From NCBI RefSeq assembly GCF_025397915.1, contig NZ_JALIDZ010000004.1, forward strand, positions 248,001-312,000: a stretch of 64,000 bases of DNA, read 5' to 3'. Shown in pieces: positions 20,838 to 29,763 of the stretch (within the stretch, counting starts at the first letter, position 1; every line of letters starts with the position of its first letter). The notes beneath the pieces are model-generated. The model did not search any database. It saw only the letters and a program-made list of their open reading frames with translations, and had not been told where the DNA came from. This DNA is from Microbaculum marinisediminis. GTDB lineage: Bacteria > Pseudomonadota > Alphaproteobacteria > Rhizobiales > Tepidamorphaceae. The translations under genes were made by a program, and so were the position numbers.

Positions 20838-20933
20838 GGATTAGGGGGCCTATCGCCCCCTAAAATCTAGGAATCAGGGGCTAGCGCCCGCCTAAAGTTC
20901 AGGATTCGGGGGCTATCGCCCCTGCCGCGGGCC
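20838..20933. repeat. Three tandem 32-base hairpin repeats between parB and holA
   Basis: Units start at 20838, 20870 and 20902, exactly 32 bases apart. Each begins GGATT or GGAAT and holds a short hairpin (GGGGGCCTATCGCCCCC in unit 1, GGGGCTAGCGCCC in unit 2, GGGGGCTATCGCCCC in unit 3). Unit 3 enters the last codons of the convergent holA. Together they probably form a bidirectional transcription stop for parB and holA; there is no U-tract. Confidence 0.8.
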
Positions 20934-21944
20934 GCGCGCAGCGCCCGCAAGCGTGATCAGCGCCCGGCTGGTCATCGCGTCGGCGAGGTCGGGCTCGAGA
21001 CGGACGCTTGCTTCCGTCGCCGCGATCAGCTCCAGGGCACGGCCCAGCGCCTCCGGCGACCACAGCCCGAGCTGCCGGCGGAACCCGTTCTGGCGCTTGA
21101 AGAACACCGGCGGCCGCAGCTCGCGCATGGCGGCGTCGGCGGTGGCGCCGCGATCGATCTTCAGCCTTGCCTCCGACAATTGCATGAAATGGCGCGACAG
21201 CGCGGAGACGATGCTGCCCGGCGCGGTGCCGGCGGCAAGGCAGCGGCGCAGCACGAGATCGGCCTGGCCGGCGTCGCCGAGCGCGGTGGAATCGATCAGA
21301 ACGTCGAGCTCTAGCGCAGAGGCGTCGCCGACGACGGCGCCGACATCCTCGATCTCGACGCGCTCACCGCCGTGGCAATAGGTGGCGAGCTTGCGCAATT
21401 CGCCGCGCGAGGCGAGGCGGTCGCCGCCGAGAAGGCGCAGGAGCGCGGCCCGCGCGTCGGGGCTGACCTGCAGCCCGGCGGCTGTCATTTCTTCGGTAAT
21501 CAGGGTCTCGACTGCGCGGGCGTCGTCGACATAGCAGGGGATGGCGACGGCCTGGTCGGACTTCTCGATCGCCTTGCGCAGCGGCGAGGACGGCTTCAGG
21601 TCGCCGCCTTCGATGACGACGATGGCCTCGCGCGGCGGATCGGACAGGAGCGGCTGCACGGCGGGCAGGATGTTCTTCGATCCGGCCGGCACGCGGATCG
21701 CCCGGCGGCCACCGAACATCGGCACCGAATGGGCTTCCTCGGCCAGGCGTTCCGGCGCGCCGGGCAGGCCGTCGCCTTCGATCACGGCGCGGGCCATGGG
21801 GTCGGCGTCCGGCCCCAGGAAGCCGTCGATGATCGCCCGGGCCCGCTCGCCGACCAGACCCGTGTCGGGGCCGTAGACGAGGGCGACCGGCTTGTCGGGT
21901 CGTTTGAGGAAACGGCCGACGGCGTCGCCCTTCAGCGCGGTCAT
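20913..21944 (-). CDS. holA: DNA polymerase III delta subunit
   Basis: 343-residue delta subunit of the clamp loader, which opens the beta sliding clamp. The N-terminal delta domain has VALVYGPDTGLVGERARAI (a non-functional P-loop relic, as usual in delta) and the central region VVIEGGDLKPSSPLRKAIE; the C-terminal collar domain ends near LADAMTSRALITLAG. Length fits the family (about 340). It shares a four-base overlap (ATGA) with lptE and is the last gene of the leuS-lptE-holA leftward unit, converging on parB. Confidence 0.92.
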   Translation of the reverse strand: MTALKGDAVGRFLKRPDKPVALVYGPDTGLVGERARAIIDGFLGPDADPMARAVIEGDGLPGAPERLAEEAHSVPMFGGRRAIRVPAGSKNILPAVQPLLSDPPREAIVVIEGGDLKPSSPLRKAIEKSDQAVAIPCYVDDARAVETLITEEMTAAGLQVSPDARAALLRLLGGDRLASRGELRKLATYCHGGERVEIEDVGAVVGDASALELDVLIDSTALGDAGQADLVLRRCLAAGTAPGSIVSALSRHFMQLSEARLKIDRGATADAAMRELRPPVFFKRQNGFRRQLGLWSPEALGRALELIAATEASVRLEPDLADAMTSRALITLAGAARGPRQGR

Positions 21945-22579
21945 AGCTGCGGCGCGCCGTAGGTCTGTTCCTGATCGTCGAAGATGGTGTCGCCCGTGGT
22001 CGTCAGCGCGTCGTCGTCGGGCTCTTCCGTATCGACCACCTTGTAGCTCTTGCCCGTGGCGAAGAAGGAGGCGAGGCGCAGGTGGATGTCGGCGGCGGCT
22101 TCCTTGGCGGCCCGGTTCTCCGCGTCGATCATGGCGCGATCATTGGCAAAACGCTGGTTGAAATAGTCCAACGAGGCGATCCGCGTGACCGTTCCGGTGG
22201 TCAGCGTGCCTTCCTCGCCCACCTTCTTGAGCGTATAGCGCACCTGGAGCCGCAGGTTGCGGCCGCCAGGAAGGCCGGAAATAGAGCGCGTCAGCACGTT
22301 GGTGTAGCGCGCCTGGACGTTGAGATCGACGATGTAGCTGCCGCCGGATTCAGCGCCGCCGTTCATGTAGAACAACAGATCGTTGCGGACCTGCTGGCCG
22401 ACGCGGCCCTCGACCGGCGCCACGTCGACATCGGCGAGCGCCGTGGTGGTCATGCCGCCGGTGCCGGTCGCCGCCGGGCCGTACAGGGGCTTCACCTGGC
22501 AGCCGCCGACAAGCGTCGCGGCGAGGAGGCCGAGCGCGAGGGCGGCTTTGCGCGGCAATGCGAAATCAGGCGACCACAT
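21941..22579 (-). CDS. lptE: LPS-assembly lipoprotein LptE
   Basis: 212-residue outer-membrane lipoprotein that plugs the LptD barrel and helps place lipopolysaccharide on the cell surface. The signal peptide ends in a lipobox, LVGGC, with the acylated Cys at about residue 27; it is followed by QVKPLYGP, typical of alphaproteobacterial LptE/RlpB. The start at 22579 lies inside the 3' end of leuS (14-base overlap). The order leuS-lptE-holA is conserved across proteobacteria, which supports the call despite low sequence conservation in this family. Confidence 0.9.
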   Translation of the reverse strand: MWSPDFALPRKAALALGLLAATLVGGCQVKPLYGPAATGTGGMTTTALADVDVAPVEGRVGQQVRNDLLFYMNGGAESGGSYIVDLNVQARYTNVLTRSISGLPGGRNLRLQVRYTLKKVGEEGTLTTGTVTRIASLDYFNQRFANDRAMIDAENRAAKEAAADIHLRLASFFATGKSYKVVDTEEPDDDALTTTGDTIFDDQEQTYGAPQL

Positions 22580-25184
22580 TCACGATCCTCTGGGGCACGA
22601 CGATGATCTTGCGCACCGGCTTGTCGCCGATGGCGCGCTGGACGCCGGTCAGCGCCAGCGCGGCGGCCTCGATCGCAGACTGATCCGCATCGCGCGAAAT
22701 GACAAGCTCATCCCGGCGCTTGCCGTTCACCTGGACCGGCAGCGTCACCGTATCCTCGACCAGAAGCGCCGGATCGACCTGCGGCCAGTCGGCCAGCGCC
22801 AGCAGGCTGTCGTGGCCCAGCACGCGCCAGGATTCCTCGGCCAGATGCGGTACCATCGGCGCGGAAATCCGCACGATGACCTCGGCGGCCTCGCGCAGGG
22901 CCCAGCCGAGATCGGCCGCGGTCGCGCCGTTGGAGGCCGAGCCGAGCACGGCCGTCACCGCGTTGACGACCTCGTAGACATGGGCGATGGCGCGGTTGAA
23001 GCGCAGCTCCTCGATATCCTTGGACACCGCCGCGAGCGCCTTGTGCGTCACCCGGCGCAGCGCCTCGGCCTCGGACCCGAACGCCTGCGGCAGGGCGGTC
23101 CCGACCGGCGGGGCGAGTTCCGCGACCTGGCCGACCAGCCGCCACAGCCGCTGGACGAAGCGCCAGGCGCCCTCGACGCCGGATTCGGTCCATTCGCTGT
23201 CGCGCTCCGGCGGAGTGTCGGAGAGCATGAACCAGCGCGCCGCGTCGACGCCGTAGGTCTCGACGATTGCCTCCGGCGAGACGACGTTCTTGCGCGACTT
23301 CGACATCTTCTCCGGCGCGCCGACCGTGACCGCAGACCCATCGGCGCGGGCGACGACGGAGCCGTCCTCGCGGTGCTCCACCTCTTCGGGGAACATCCAC
23401 TGCCCCTGCGTGCCGCGATAGGTCTCGTGGGTGATCATGCCCTGCGTGAACAGGCCCCGGAACGGCTCTTCCAGGGTGGTGTGGCCGGTCTTCTTCATGG
23501 CGCGCAGGAAGAAGCGCGAATAGAGCAGATGCAGGACGGCGTGCTCGATGCCGCCGATATACTGGTTGACGGGCAGCCAGTCGTCGACGGCTTTGCGGTC
23601 GACGACATCGGTGTCGCGCGGCGAGCAGAAGCGGGCGAAGTACCACGAGGAATCGACGAACGTGTCCATCGTGTCGGTTTCGCGCCGCGCCGCCTTGCCG
23701 CAGGACGGGCAGTCGACATGCTTCCAGGTCGGATGGTGGTCGAGCGGATTGCCCGGCTTGTCGAAGGTCGCGTCGTCGGGCAGCAGGACCGGCAGGTCGG
23801 CCTCCGGCACGGGGACGATTCCGCAGGAATCGCAATGGATTACCGGTATCGGGCAGCCCCAGTAGCGCTGCCGCGAGATGCCCCAGTCGCGCAGGCGGAA
23901 ATTCACCTTCCGCGCGCCGGTGCCGGCGGCTTCCATGCGGTCGGCGATCTCCTCCTTCGCCTGCGGCACGCTCATGCCGTTCAGGAATTCGGAGTTGATC
24001 AGCACCACCGCCTCGCCGTCCTTCTCGACGAAGGCCTCGTCGCCAACCTCGAAGGTCGCCGGATCGGCATCGGCCGGGGCAACGACGGGAATGACCGGCA
24101 GGTCGTACTTGCGGGCGAAGTCGAGGTCGCGCTGGTCGTGCGCCGGGCAGCCGAAGACGGCGCCTTCGCCGTAGCCCATCAGCACGAAGTTGGCGACGTA
24201 GACCGGTAGCCTCACGTCGGGCCGGAACGGATGAACCGCATAGAGCCCCGTGGCAAAGCCCTTCTTCTCGGCCCGCTCGATGGCCTCCTCGCTGGTGCCG
24301 AGCGCGGCGCATTCGCGCCGGAAGGCCTCCAGCTCCGGATTGGTTTCGGCAAGCCGCTTGGCCAGCGGATGATCCGGCGAGACGGCGCAGAAGCTCGCCC
24401 CGAAGATGGTGTCGTGGCGGGTGGTGTAGACGACGAGCGGCTCGTCGACGGCCTTGCCGTCGCCGTCGACCATGTCGAAGGAAAAGCGCAGGCCCTCGGA
24501 CCGGCCGATCCAGTTGCGCTGCATCAGGCGCACCTTGTCGGGCCAGTTGTCGAGCGTGTCGATGGCGTCGAGCAGCTCCTGGGCGTAGTCGGTGATCTTG
24601 AAGAACCACTGCGCCAGCTCGCGCTTCTCGACCGGCGCGCCGGAGCGCCAGCCGCGCCCGTCGATAACCTGCTCGTTGGCGAGCACGGTCTGGTCGACCG
24701 GATCCCAGTTGACCAGCGAGGTGTGGCGCTCGACCAGGCCCGCCTTCAGGAACTCGACGAACAGCAGCTGCTGCTTGGAATAATATTCCGGATCGCAGGT
24801 CGCCAGTTCGCGGTTCCAGTCGATCGACAGGCCGAGCAGCTTGAGCTGCGCCTTCATCGTCTCGATGTTCTCGTAGGTCCATTCCTTGGGATGGACCTTC
24901 TTCTCGATCGCGGCGTTCTCGGCGGGCAGGCCGAAGGCGTCCCAGCCCATGGGATGCAGGACGTTGAAGCCCTTGGCGCGCTTGTAGCGCGCGACCACGT
25001 CGCCCATCACATAGTTGCGGCCGTGGCCGATATGGATCTTGCCCGACGGATACGGGAACATCTCGAGCACGTAGTACTTCGGCCGCGGGTCGTCGTTGTC
25101 GGTCGTGAAGACCTTCTCGTCGTCCCAGACTTTCTGCCAGCGTGCTTCGGATTCGCGGGGATTGTAGCGTTCGTTCGCCATCAC
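22566..25184 (-). CDS. leuS: Leucyl-tRNA synthetase
   Basis: 872-residue class I aminoacyl-tRNA synthetase. The HIGH motif appears as [10 protein letters not shown] (about residues 49-58) and the KMSKS loop as [10 protein letters not shown] (about residue 635). The CP1 editing domain with [11 protein letters not shown], which clears mischarged norvaline/isoleucine, is intact, as are two CxxC zinc motifs (CDSCG and CPSCG). Two ATGs are adjacent (25184 and 25181); the second gives [10 protein letters not shown], the usual N terminus. It heads the leuS-lptE-holA operon. Confidence 0.97.
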   Translation of the reverse strand: MMANERYNPRESEARWQKVWDDEKVFTTDNDDPRPKYYVLEMFPYPSGKIHIGHGRNYVMGDVVARYKRAKGFNVLHPMGWDAFGLPAENAAIEKKVHPKEWTYENIETMKAQLKLLGLSIDWNRELATCDPEYYSKQQLLFVEFLKAGLVERHTSLVNWDPVDQTVLANEQVIDGRGWRSGAPVEKRELAQWFFKITDYAQELLDAIDTLDNWPDKVRLMQRNWIGRSEGLRFSFDMVDGDGKAVDEPLVVYTTRHDTIFGASFCAVSPDHPLAKRLAETNPELEAFRRECAALGTSEEAIERAEKKGFATGLYAVHPFRPDVRLPVYVANFVLMGYGEGAVFGCPAHDQRDLDFARKYDLPVIPVVAPADADPATFEVGDEAFVEKDGEAVVLINSEFLNGMSVPQAKEEIADRMEAAGTGARKVNFRLRDWGISRQRYWGCPIPVIHCDSCGIVPVPEADLPVLLPDDATFDKPGNPLDHHPTWKHVDCPSCGKAARRETDTMDTFVDSSWYFARFCSPRDTDVVDRKAVDDWLPVNQYIGGIEHAVLHLLYSRFFLRAMKKTGHTTLEEPFRGLFTQGMITHETYRGTQGQWMFPEEVEHREDGSVVARADGSAVTVGAPEKMSKSRKNVVSPEAIVETYGVDAARWFMLSDTPPERDSEWTESGVEGAWRFVQRLWRLVGQVAELAPPVGTALPQAFGSEAEALRRVTHKALAAVSKDIEELRFNRAIAHVYEVVNAVTAVLGSASNGATAADLGWALREAAEVIVRISAPMVPHLAEESWRVLGHDSLLALADWPQVDPALLVEDTVTLPVQVNGKRRDELVISRDADQSAIEAAALALTGVQRAIGDKPVRKIIVVPQRIVNVVA

Positions 25185-25358
25185 GTGAGCCGGATTTCAG
25201 GGGTCGACGGGTAGATGGACTGAAACCGGGGGCGGGGTCAACTGGGGACTGGAAACGAAGCGGTATCGGGCATCCGCTTGGCGTCTGCTACGGTTGTTGT
25301 AGTTTTGTATCCCACATTTGCCCGTGCTCCTGCCTCGCGTATTCGACAAAGGGATTTC

Positions 25359-26261
25359 ATGGCTTTCGGCGTCTTCATTCACCGGTTCGATTCAATCTAC
25401 GACGATAGCCCAGCGGAGCGATATCAGTTCCCAAAGCAGTATCTTAGTCGCGTCAATTCCTGTGTCGGCGATTGGATCGTCTACTATGAGCCCCGCAAAG
25501 TTCCCGACACGCGTGGATACTTCGCTATCGCGAGGGTGCTCCAAGTAATACCTGACCCCGGCGTCGATGGAATGTTTATAGCCGTAATCGAGCCCGGGAG
25601 TTACCTGGAGTTTCCTAATCCAGTACCGTTTTCCGATGTTGAGGGTGTTGTCGAACGTGGACTCCTTAACAACGAGGGGCGTGTTTCGGGGCGCGCGCAA
25701 TCGGCCGTACGCGACCTCTCGCCAGACGATTTCGCCAGAATCGTCACGATTGGCTTAAACGACGATTCTCCCGTTCTCCCTAGAGGTATCGAAGAAGAAC
25801 TCAATGTTCCTGGCTTCGAAGAAGCGCAGGCGCCCTTCGAGTATGAAATCGAACGGAACCGTACGACGTTTCTTTCATCGAGGATCGTTCGGGACCGAAT
25901 ATTCAGGCGAATTGTTCTGCGCGCCTATGACGAACGGTGCGCGATCGCAGGGTTGAAATTCATCAATGGTGGCGGGCGGGCCGAAGTTGCCGCAGCTCAT
26001 ATCCGGCCAGTAGAGGCCAACGGGCCGGATACCGTTAGTAATGGCATTGCTCTTTCCGGAACGGCACATTGGATGTTCGATCGCGGTTTAATAAGTCTAT
26101 CCGATGACCTCGAGATCCTCATTTCTCGGCAGGTCAATGATCAGGAGTCCATTCGGACATTTATTAACAAGAGCGGTCGTGCACTTTCCCCTTCCCGACC
26201 TTCCGACCGGCCCCATCCCGCGTTCCTCAAATGGCACCGCGAAAACTGCTTCAAGCACTGA
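25359..26261 (+). CDS. Solitary HNH endonuclease with N-terminal beta-rich domain
   Basis: 300-residue protein starting at ATG 25359 (AAAGGG six bases upstream). The C-terminal HNH_2-type nuclease domain (about residues 190-275) shows AAHIRPVEANG (first His), SNGIALSG (Asn) and AHWMFDRGLIS (last His). The N-terminal region (about 1-110: GDWIVYYEPRK, RGYFAIARVLQV, GMFIAVIEPGSYLEF) has the look of an EVE/PUA-like ligand or modified-base reader domain, though that is inference. No methylase gene is nearby. Base use is visibly AT-richer than neighbours and codons such as TTA, ATA and AGA occur, suggesting horizontal transfer. It may be a modification-dependent restriction enzyme. Confidence 0.8.
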   Translation: MAFGVFIHRFDSIYDDSPAERYQFPKQYLSRVNSCVGDWIVYYEPRKVPDTRGYFAIARVLQVIPDPGVDGMFIAVIEPGSYLEFPNPVPFSDVEGVVERGLLNNEGRVSGRAQSAVRDLSPDDFARIVTIGLNDDSPVLPRGIEEELNVPGFEEAQAPFEYEIERNRTTFLSSRIVRDRIFRRIVLRAYDERCAIAGLKFINGGGRAEVAAAHIRPVEANGPDTVSNGIALSGTAHWMFDRGLISLSDDLEILISRQVNDQESIRTFINKSGRALSPSRPSDRPHPAFLKWHRENCFKH

Positions 26262-26359
26262 CGCGTGACATCTTCATAGATTGATGCCGGATGGCACCAC
26301 CACCTGTCGTCCTTAGACCGGTAGACCTTTATGTAGCTTTCTGCGCACGCCCCACGGTT

Positions 26360-26421
26360 GTCATCCCGGCCGACAAGGGCGCCCTGATCCCGGATAGATT
26401 CTCTGCAGCTTCCGGGATGAC
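26360..26421. repeat. Palindromic element GTCATCCCGG...CCGGGATGAC
   Basis: A ten-base inverted repeat (26360-26369 and 26412-26421) around 42 bases, in the gap between the HNH gene and the YggS gene. It resembles the dispersed extragenic palindromes common in alphaproteobacteria. The rest of the 242-base gap shows nothing else I can name. Confidence 0.7.
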
Positions 26422-26503
26422 GAAGGAGAGGCTGATTGGGGGTTGCACAAGCAGGCACCGGGAACGCATCGTGTGGCGCGCACAATCGAATCGACCTCAA
26501 ACC

Positions 26504-27175
26504 ATGACAGCCACCGATCGCCTCACCGAAGTTCTCTCCAATATCCGTGCGGCGGAGGCCGAGGCCGGGCGTCCGGACGGGTCGGTGACGCTCGTCGCCG
26601 TCTCCAAGACCTTCGAGGCCGATGCCATCGAACCGGTCATCGCGGCCGGTCAGCGCACCTTCGGCGAGAACCGCGTGCAGGAATCCCAGGCCAAGTGGCC
26701 GGCGCTGAAGGCCGCGCATCCGGATATCGAGCTGCACCTGATCGGCCCGCTGCAGACCAACAAGGTGAAGGAGGCCGTCGCGCTGTTCGACGTGATCGAG
26801 ACCGTCGACCGCGACAAGCTGGCCCGCGCGCTGAAGACGGAAATGGACGCGCAGGGCAGGACCTTGCGGCTCTTCGTCCAGGTCAACACCGGGGCGGAGC
26901 CGCAGAAGGCCGGCGTCCTGCCGGAGGACGCGGCCGCGTTCGTCCGGCGCTGCCGCGAGGAGCACGGGCTTGCGATCGAGGGGCTGATGGCGATCCCGCC
27001 CTTCGACGAACCGCCGGCGCCGCATTTCGCGCTGCTCGCCAAGCTTGCCGGGGAAATCGGCCTGAAGACGGTTTCGATGGGCATGAGCGCCGACTACGAG
27101 ATCGCGGTGGCGCACGGGGCGACGCATGTGCGGGTGGGCAGCGCGATCTTCGGAACGCGGCCGAAGCCGGCGTGA
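26504..27175 (+). CDS. YggS-family pyridoxal phosphate homeostasis protein
   Basis: 223-residue PLP-binding protein of the YggS/PROSC family, a fold-type III barrel without known catalysis that buffers PLP. Family motifs: LVAVSKTFEAD (Lys that binds PLP), FGENRVQE, LHLIGPLQTNK, and near the end MGMSADYEIAVAHGATHVRVGSAIFG, the phosphate-binding stretch. The start ATG 26504 (MTATDRLTEVL) fits the family; the frame is open to 26291 but that part crosses a palindromic repeat. The last 60 bases of the gene are duplicated at 27337-27396. Confidence 0.94.
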   Translation: MTATDRLTEVLSNIRAAEAEAGRPDGSVTLVAVSKTFEADAIEPVIAAGQRTFGENRVQESQAKWPALKAAHPDIELHLIGPLQTNKVKEAVALFDVIETVDRDKLARALKTEMDAQGRTLRLFVQVNTGAEPQKAGVLPEDAAAFVRRCREEHGLAIEGLMAIPPFDEPPAPHFALLAKLAGEIGLKTVSMGMSADYEIAVAHGATHVRVGSAIFGTRPKPA

Positions 27176-27200
27176 GCGCGCCTGGGGGCTGATTACCCGC

Positions 27201-27680
27201 GTCCGTGCCTGATGCGCGGCATCGTGGGCCCTGGATCAAGTCCAGGGCACCGGTTTGTTCAAGTGGCACGGCCGTGCTCCGCATCGCAGAAACGATTACT
27301 GGTGCCGGGCGTCTTTGCAGCGCGCTTTCGCGAAAGGCGACGCATGTGCGGGTGGGTAGCGCGATCTTCGGAACGCGGCCGAAGCCGGCGTGAGCGTCGC
27401 GATCTGACATGTAGCGTCCGTGCCTGATGCGCGGCATCATGGGCCCTGGATCAAGTCCAGGGCACGGGTTTGTTCGTGTGGTACGGCCGTGCTCCGCATC
27501 GCAGAAACGATTGCTGGCATGGGCGTCTTTGCACCGCGCTTTTGCGGAAGGCGACGCATGTCCGTGCCCGTTGCGCGGTTTCCTGGACCCCGGACCACGT
27601 CCGGGGCGCGGGTTTGTTCAAGTGGCACGGTCGTGCTCCACATCGCAGCGGCGTGCCCTGGACTTGATCCAGGGCCCATG
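27201..27680. repeat. Tandem repeat block with embedded palindromes downstream of the yggS-like gene
   Basis: Three related units begin with GTCCGTGCC at 27201, 27416 and 27560. Units 1 and 2 (period 215) share long stretches including TGATGCGCGGCATC and GCTCCGCATCGCAGAAACGATT. Unit 3 is shorter in spacing (144), because only unit 1 carries the copied yggS tail (27337-27396). Each unit holds a palindrome of the type GCCCTGGA-TCAAG-TCCAGGGC: 27228-27248, 27443-27463, a diverged CCCCGGACCACGTCCGGGG at 27588-27606, and a reversed copy at 27655-27675. No protein-coding signal is seen in 27176-27853. Confidence 0.85.
27337..27396 (+). pseudogene. Duplicated 3' end of the yggS-like gene
   Basis: Sixty bases nearly identical to 27119-27178 (one difference, GGGCAGC versus GGGTAGC), encoding ATHVRVGSAIFGTRPKPA and a stop. 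It has no start of its own and lies 218 bases downstream of the original. It marks a duplication that formed together with the repeat unit. Confidence 0.85.
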
Positions 27681-27768
27681 GCGGTACCGCCGGAAACGAG
27701 CCTGGATATCCGTCCTACCCATCCGTCACGTCCGGGCCTGTTTCAGGCAACGCGTGTCCATGCCCGAG

Positions 27769-27791
27769 ATTGCCGGGTCACGCCCGGCAAT
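27769..27791. repeat. Palindrome ATTGCCGGG-TCACG-CCCGGCAAT
   Basis: A nine-base inverted repeat that recurs with one changed base at 62852-62874, and as a variant at 42638-42660. It belongs to a dispersed extragenic family. Confidence 0.75.
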
Positions 27792-27853
27792 GACGTAAGG
27801 GCGGGCTCGGTTGGAAGGCGAGCGCTGGGGCGTTGCCACTGCGGCAACCGCCG

Positions 27854-28435
27854 CTAGCCGATCGCGATCACCGTTTCCGGCCCGAGTCGCGGCAGCAGGC
27901 GAATCATGTCGGCGCGCCGGAGCGCGACGCAGCCCTCGGTGGGCCGGAAGCCCGGTTTCGCCAGATGCATGAAAATCGCGCTGCCGAAGCCTTTTCGCGG
28001 CGGGGCGTCGTTGTGGCCGATCACAATGACGAGATCATAGAGGTGATCGTCGCGCCACATGCGTTCGTGCCGGGCGGCGAACGGCAGGAGCACGGGCCTG
28101 TTGTAGAACCCGCTCTGCGGGTCGTCGCACCAGCCGAGATCCGGGGTAATCGTCTCGATATCGAGCCCGGTTGGCGGAACCGGACCCCGATCGGGGCGGA
28201 AATAAAGCTTTCTCAAGGGAAATTCGCCGCGCGGACTGGCGCCGTCGCCCTCGCGCTTGGTGGTCGTGATGCCGCCGCGGCCGAGCGCGCAGGGGATCGC
28301 GAGGCCATCGGTGGAGAGCAGGCCGGCGTGCCGATCGGGGCCGGTCTTGTGGACCCGCAGCCGTCTCAGGTATCGCCTTGCCACCACTATCCCTCTCCCG
28401 CCCCGGAGTTGAGCCGCCTTGCGGTCCGTAACCAA
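27854..28435 (-). CDS. L,D-transpeptidase (YkuD domain) family protein
   Basis: 193-residue protein made almost entirely of a YkuD-type catalytic domain. The active-site pattern is visible: GHNDAPP (about residues 140-146), FMHLAK (His157) and TEGCVAL with the catalytic Cys169. L,D-transpeptidases crosslink peptidoglycan or attach lipoproteins to it; this short variety, also annotated ErfK/YbiS-like, lacks an obvious signal peptide and LysM or PG-binding domains. A GTG at 28384 (VVARRYLRR) is an alternative start. It is divergent from the response regulator gene with a 48-base gap, a neighbourhood also seen in other Hyphomicrobiales. Confidence 0.88.
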   Translation of the reverse strand: MVTDRKAAQLRGGRGIVVARRYLRRLRVHKTGPDRHAGLLSTDGLAIPCALGRGGITTTKREGDGASPRGEFPLRKLYFRPDRGPVPPTGLDIETITPDLGWCDDPQSGFYNRPVLLPFAARHERMWRDDHLYDLVIVIGHNDAPPRKGFGSAIFMHLAKPGFRPTEGCVALRRADMIRLLPRLGPETVIAIG

Positions 28436-28483
28436 CGTGTTCTACACCGGTGACGGGGCCGGTGCGACATTTCGGAGAACGCA

Positions 28484-29200
28484 TTGATGAGCACGGCGAA
28501 GCATATCCTGATCGTCGACGACGACGCGGATCTGCGCGAGGCGCTGGTCGAGCAGCTGGCGCTGCACGACGAATTCTCGACCGCCACGGCGCAGTGCGCC
28601 AAGGACGGCATGGCCATGGCCAAGGCCGACCGGGTCGACCTGATGATCCTCGATGTCGGCCTGCCCGACATGGACGGGCGCGAGGCCTGCAAGATCCTGC
28701 GCAAGCACGGCTTCAAGGCGCCGATCATCATGCTGACCGGCCAGGCGTCGGATTCCGACACGATCCTGGGGCTCGAATCCGGCGCCAACGACTATGTCGC
28801 CAAGCCGTTCCGCTTCGCGGTGCTGCTGGCGCGCATCCGCGCGCAGCTGCGCCAGCACGAGCAGAGCGAGGACGCCGTGTTCTCGATCGGGCCCTATACC
28901 TTCAAGCCGGCCCTGAAGATTATGGTCGACGAGACGGGCTCCAAGGTCCGCCTGACCGAGAAGGAGACCTCGATCCTCAAGTTCCTGTACCGGGCCGGGG
29001 AAAAGGTCGTGACCCGCGACGTGCTGCTGCACGAGGTGTGGGGCTACAATTCCGGCGTCACCACCCACACGCTGGAAACGCATATCTATCGGCTGCGGCA
29101 GAAGATCGAGCGCGATCCCTCCAATGCCGAGCTGCTCGTCACCGAGGCCGGCGGCTACAAGCTGGTGCCCCGGGGGGCTGTCGGGAGCGCACAGGCGTGA
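28484..29200 (+). CDS. OmpR/PhoB-type response regulator
   Basis: 238-residue response regulator. The receiver domain (about residues 7-118) has the acidic pair DDD at 12-14, the phospho-acceptor Asp57 in LMILDVGLPDMDG, Thr85 and Lys107 (AKPFRF). The C-terminal winged helix (about 135-232) contains RLTEKETSILKFLYRAGEKV, EVWGYNSGVTTHTLETHIYR and TEAGGYKLVP. No sensor kinase is adjacent. It could be a CenR-like envelope regulator, in line with the neighbouring L,D-transpeptidase, but I cannot prove this. The second codon is also ATG (28487). Its stop overlaps the GTG start of the next gene. Confidence 0.93.
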   Translation: MMSTAKHILIVDDDADLREALVEQLALHDEFSTATAQCAKDGMAMAKADRVDLMILDVGLPDMDGREACKILRKHGFKAPIIMLTGQASDSDTILGLESGANDYVAKPFRFAVLLARIRAQLRQHEQSEDAVFSIGPYTFKPALKIMVDETGSKVRLTEKETSILKFLYRAGEKVVTRDVLLHEVWGYNSGVTTHTLETHIYRLRQKIERDPSNAELLVTEAGGYKLVPRGAVGSAQA

Positions 29201-29682
29201 CTCTCGATCAGGACGTCGATTTCCTGCAATCCATCCCGATTTTCGCGGATTTTTCGTCCGAACAGCTTCGCCTGATCGCGTTTTCCGCCGAACCGCTGCG
29301 TCTGCCCGAGGGAACGACGCTGTTTCGCGAGGGCGCGGAGGCCGACGGCGGCTATGTGGTCGTCTCCGGCGCGGTGGCGCTGTCGAGCGAGCGCGCGGGC
29401 GGGCGGCGCGAGGAGGCGATCGTCGGGCCCGGCGCGCTGATCGGCGAGCTGGCGCTGCTGTGCTCCACGACCCGGCCGGTCACCGCCGTCACGGTGGAGC
29501 CGACCGACCTGATGGCGGTGTCGCGGCGCCTGCTGCGGCGGGTGCTGGAGGAGTATCCCGACATGGCCGCGCGGATGCGCATGTCGCTGTCGGAGCGGCT
29601 GGCGCAGCTGACCACCGAGCTCGGCCACACCCGCGAGCGGATCCTGGCGCTGGACGGGCCGGAGCCGGACGAGCCGGCGTAA
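29197..29682 (+). CDS. Cyclic-nucleotide-binding domain protein
   Basis: 161-residue protein starting at GTG 29197, overlapping the response regulator stop by four bases (GTGA). A single cNMP-binding fold covers about residues 5-125 (FLQSIPIFADFSSEQLRLIA, LFREGAEADGGYVVVSGAV, GPGALIGELALLCSTTRPVT). The phosphate-binding cassette GELALL...RPVTAV is present. There is no DNA-binding wing, so it is not a complete CRP-type regulator; a C-terminal helix (SLSERLAQLTTELGHTRERI) may dimerise or contact a partner. Coupling with the response regulator suggests both act in one pathway. Confidence 0.88.
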   Translation: MTLDQDVDFLQSIPIFADFSSEQLRLIAFSAEPLRLPEGTTLFREGAEADGGYVVVSGAVALSSERAGGRREEAIVGPGALIGELALLCSTTRPVTAVTVEPTDLMAVSRRLLRRVLEEYPDMAARMRMSLSERLAQLTTELGHTRERILALDGPEPDEPA

Positions 29683-29763
29683 AAGACTCCTCGGAATCAG
29701 ATCGCTGCCGCCGTGCCCTCAAATTCGGACTACGCCGCGCGGCGGTGACCGGCCCGTGATCAT

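Noticed and set aside
20838-20933. Regular repeats resembling a short CRISPR array
   Set aside because: The 32-base units are contiguous, with no unique spacers, and no cas genes exist in the window.
22708-24882. Long open frame inside leuS on the same strand
   Set aside because: Arg/Gly/Pro-rich composition typical of a GC-rich shadow frame; the leuS frame carries all synthetase motifs.
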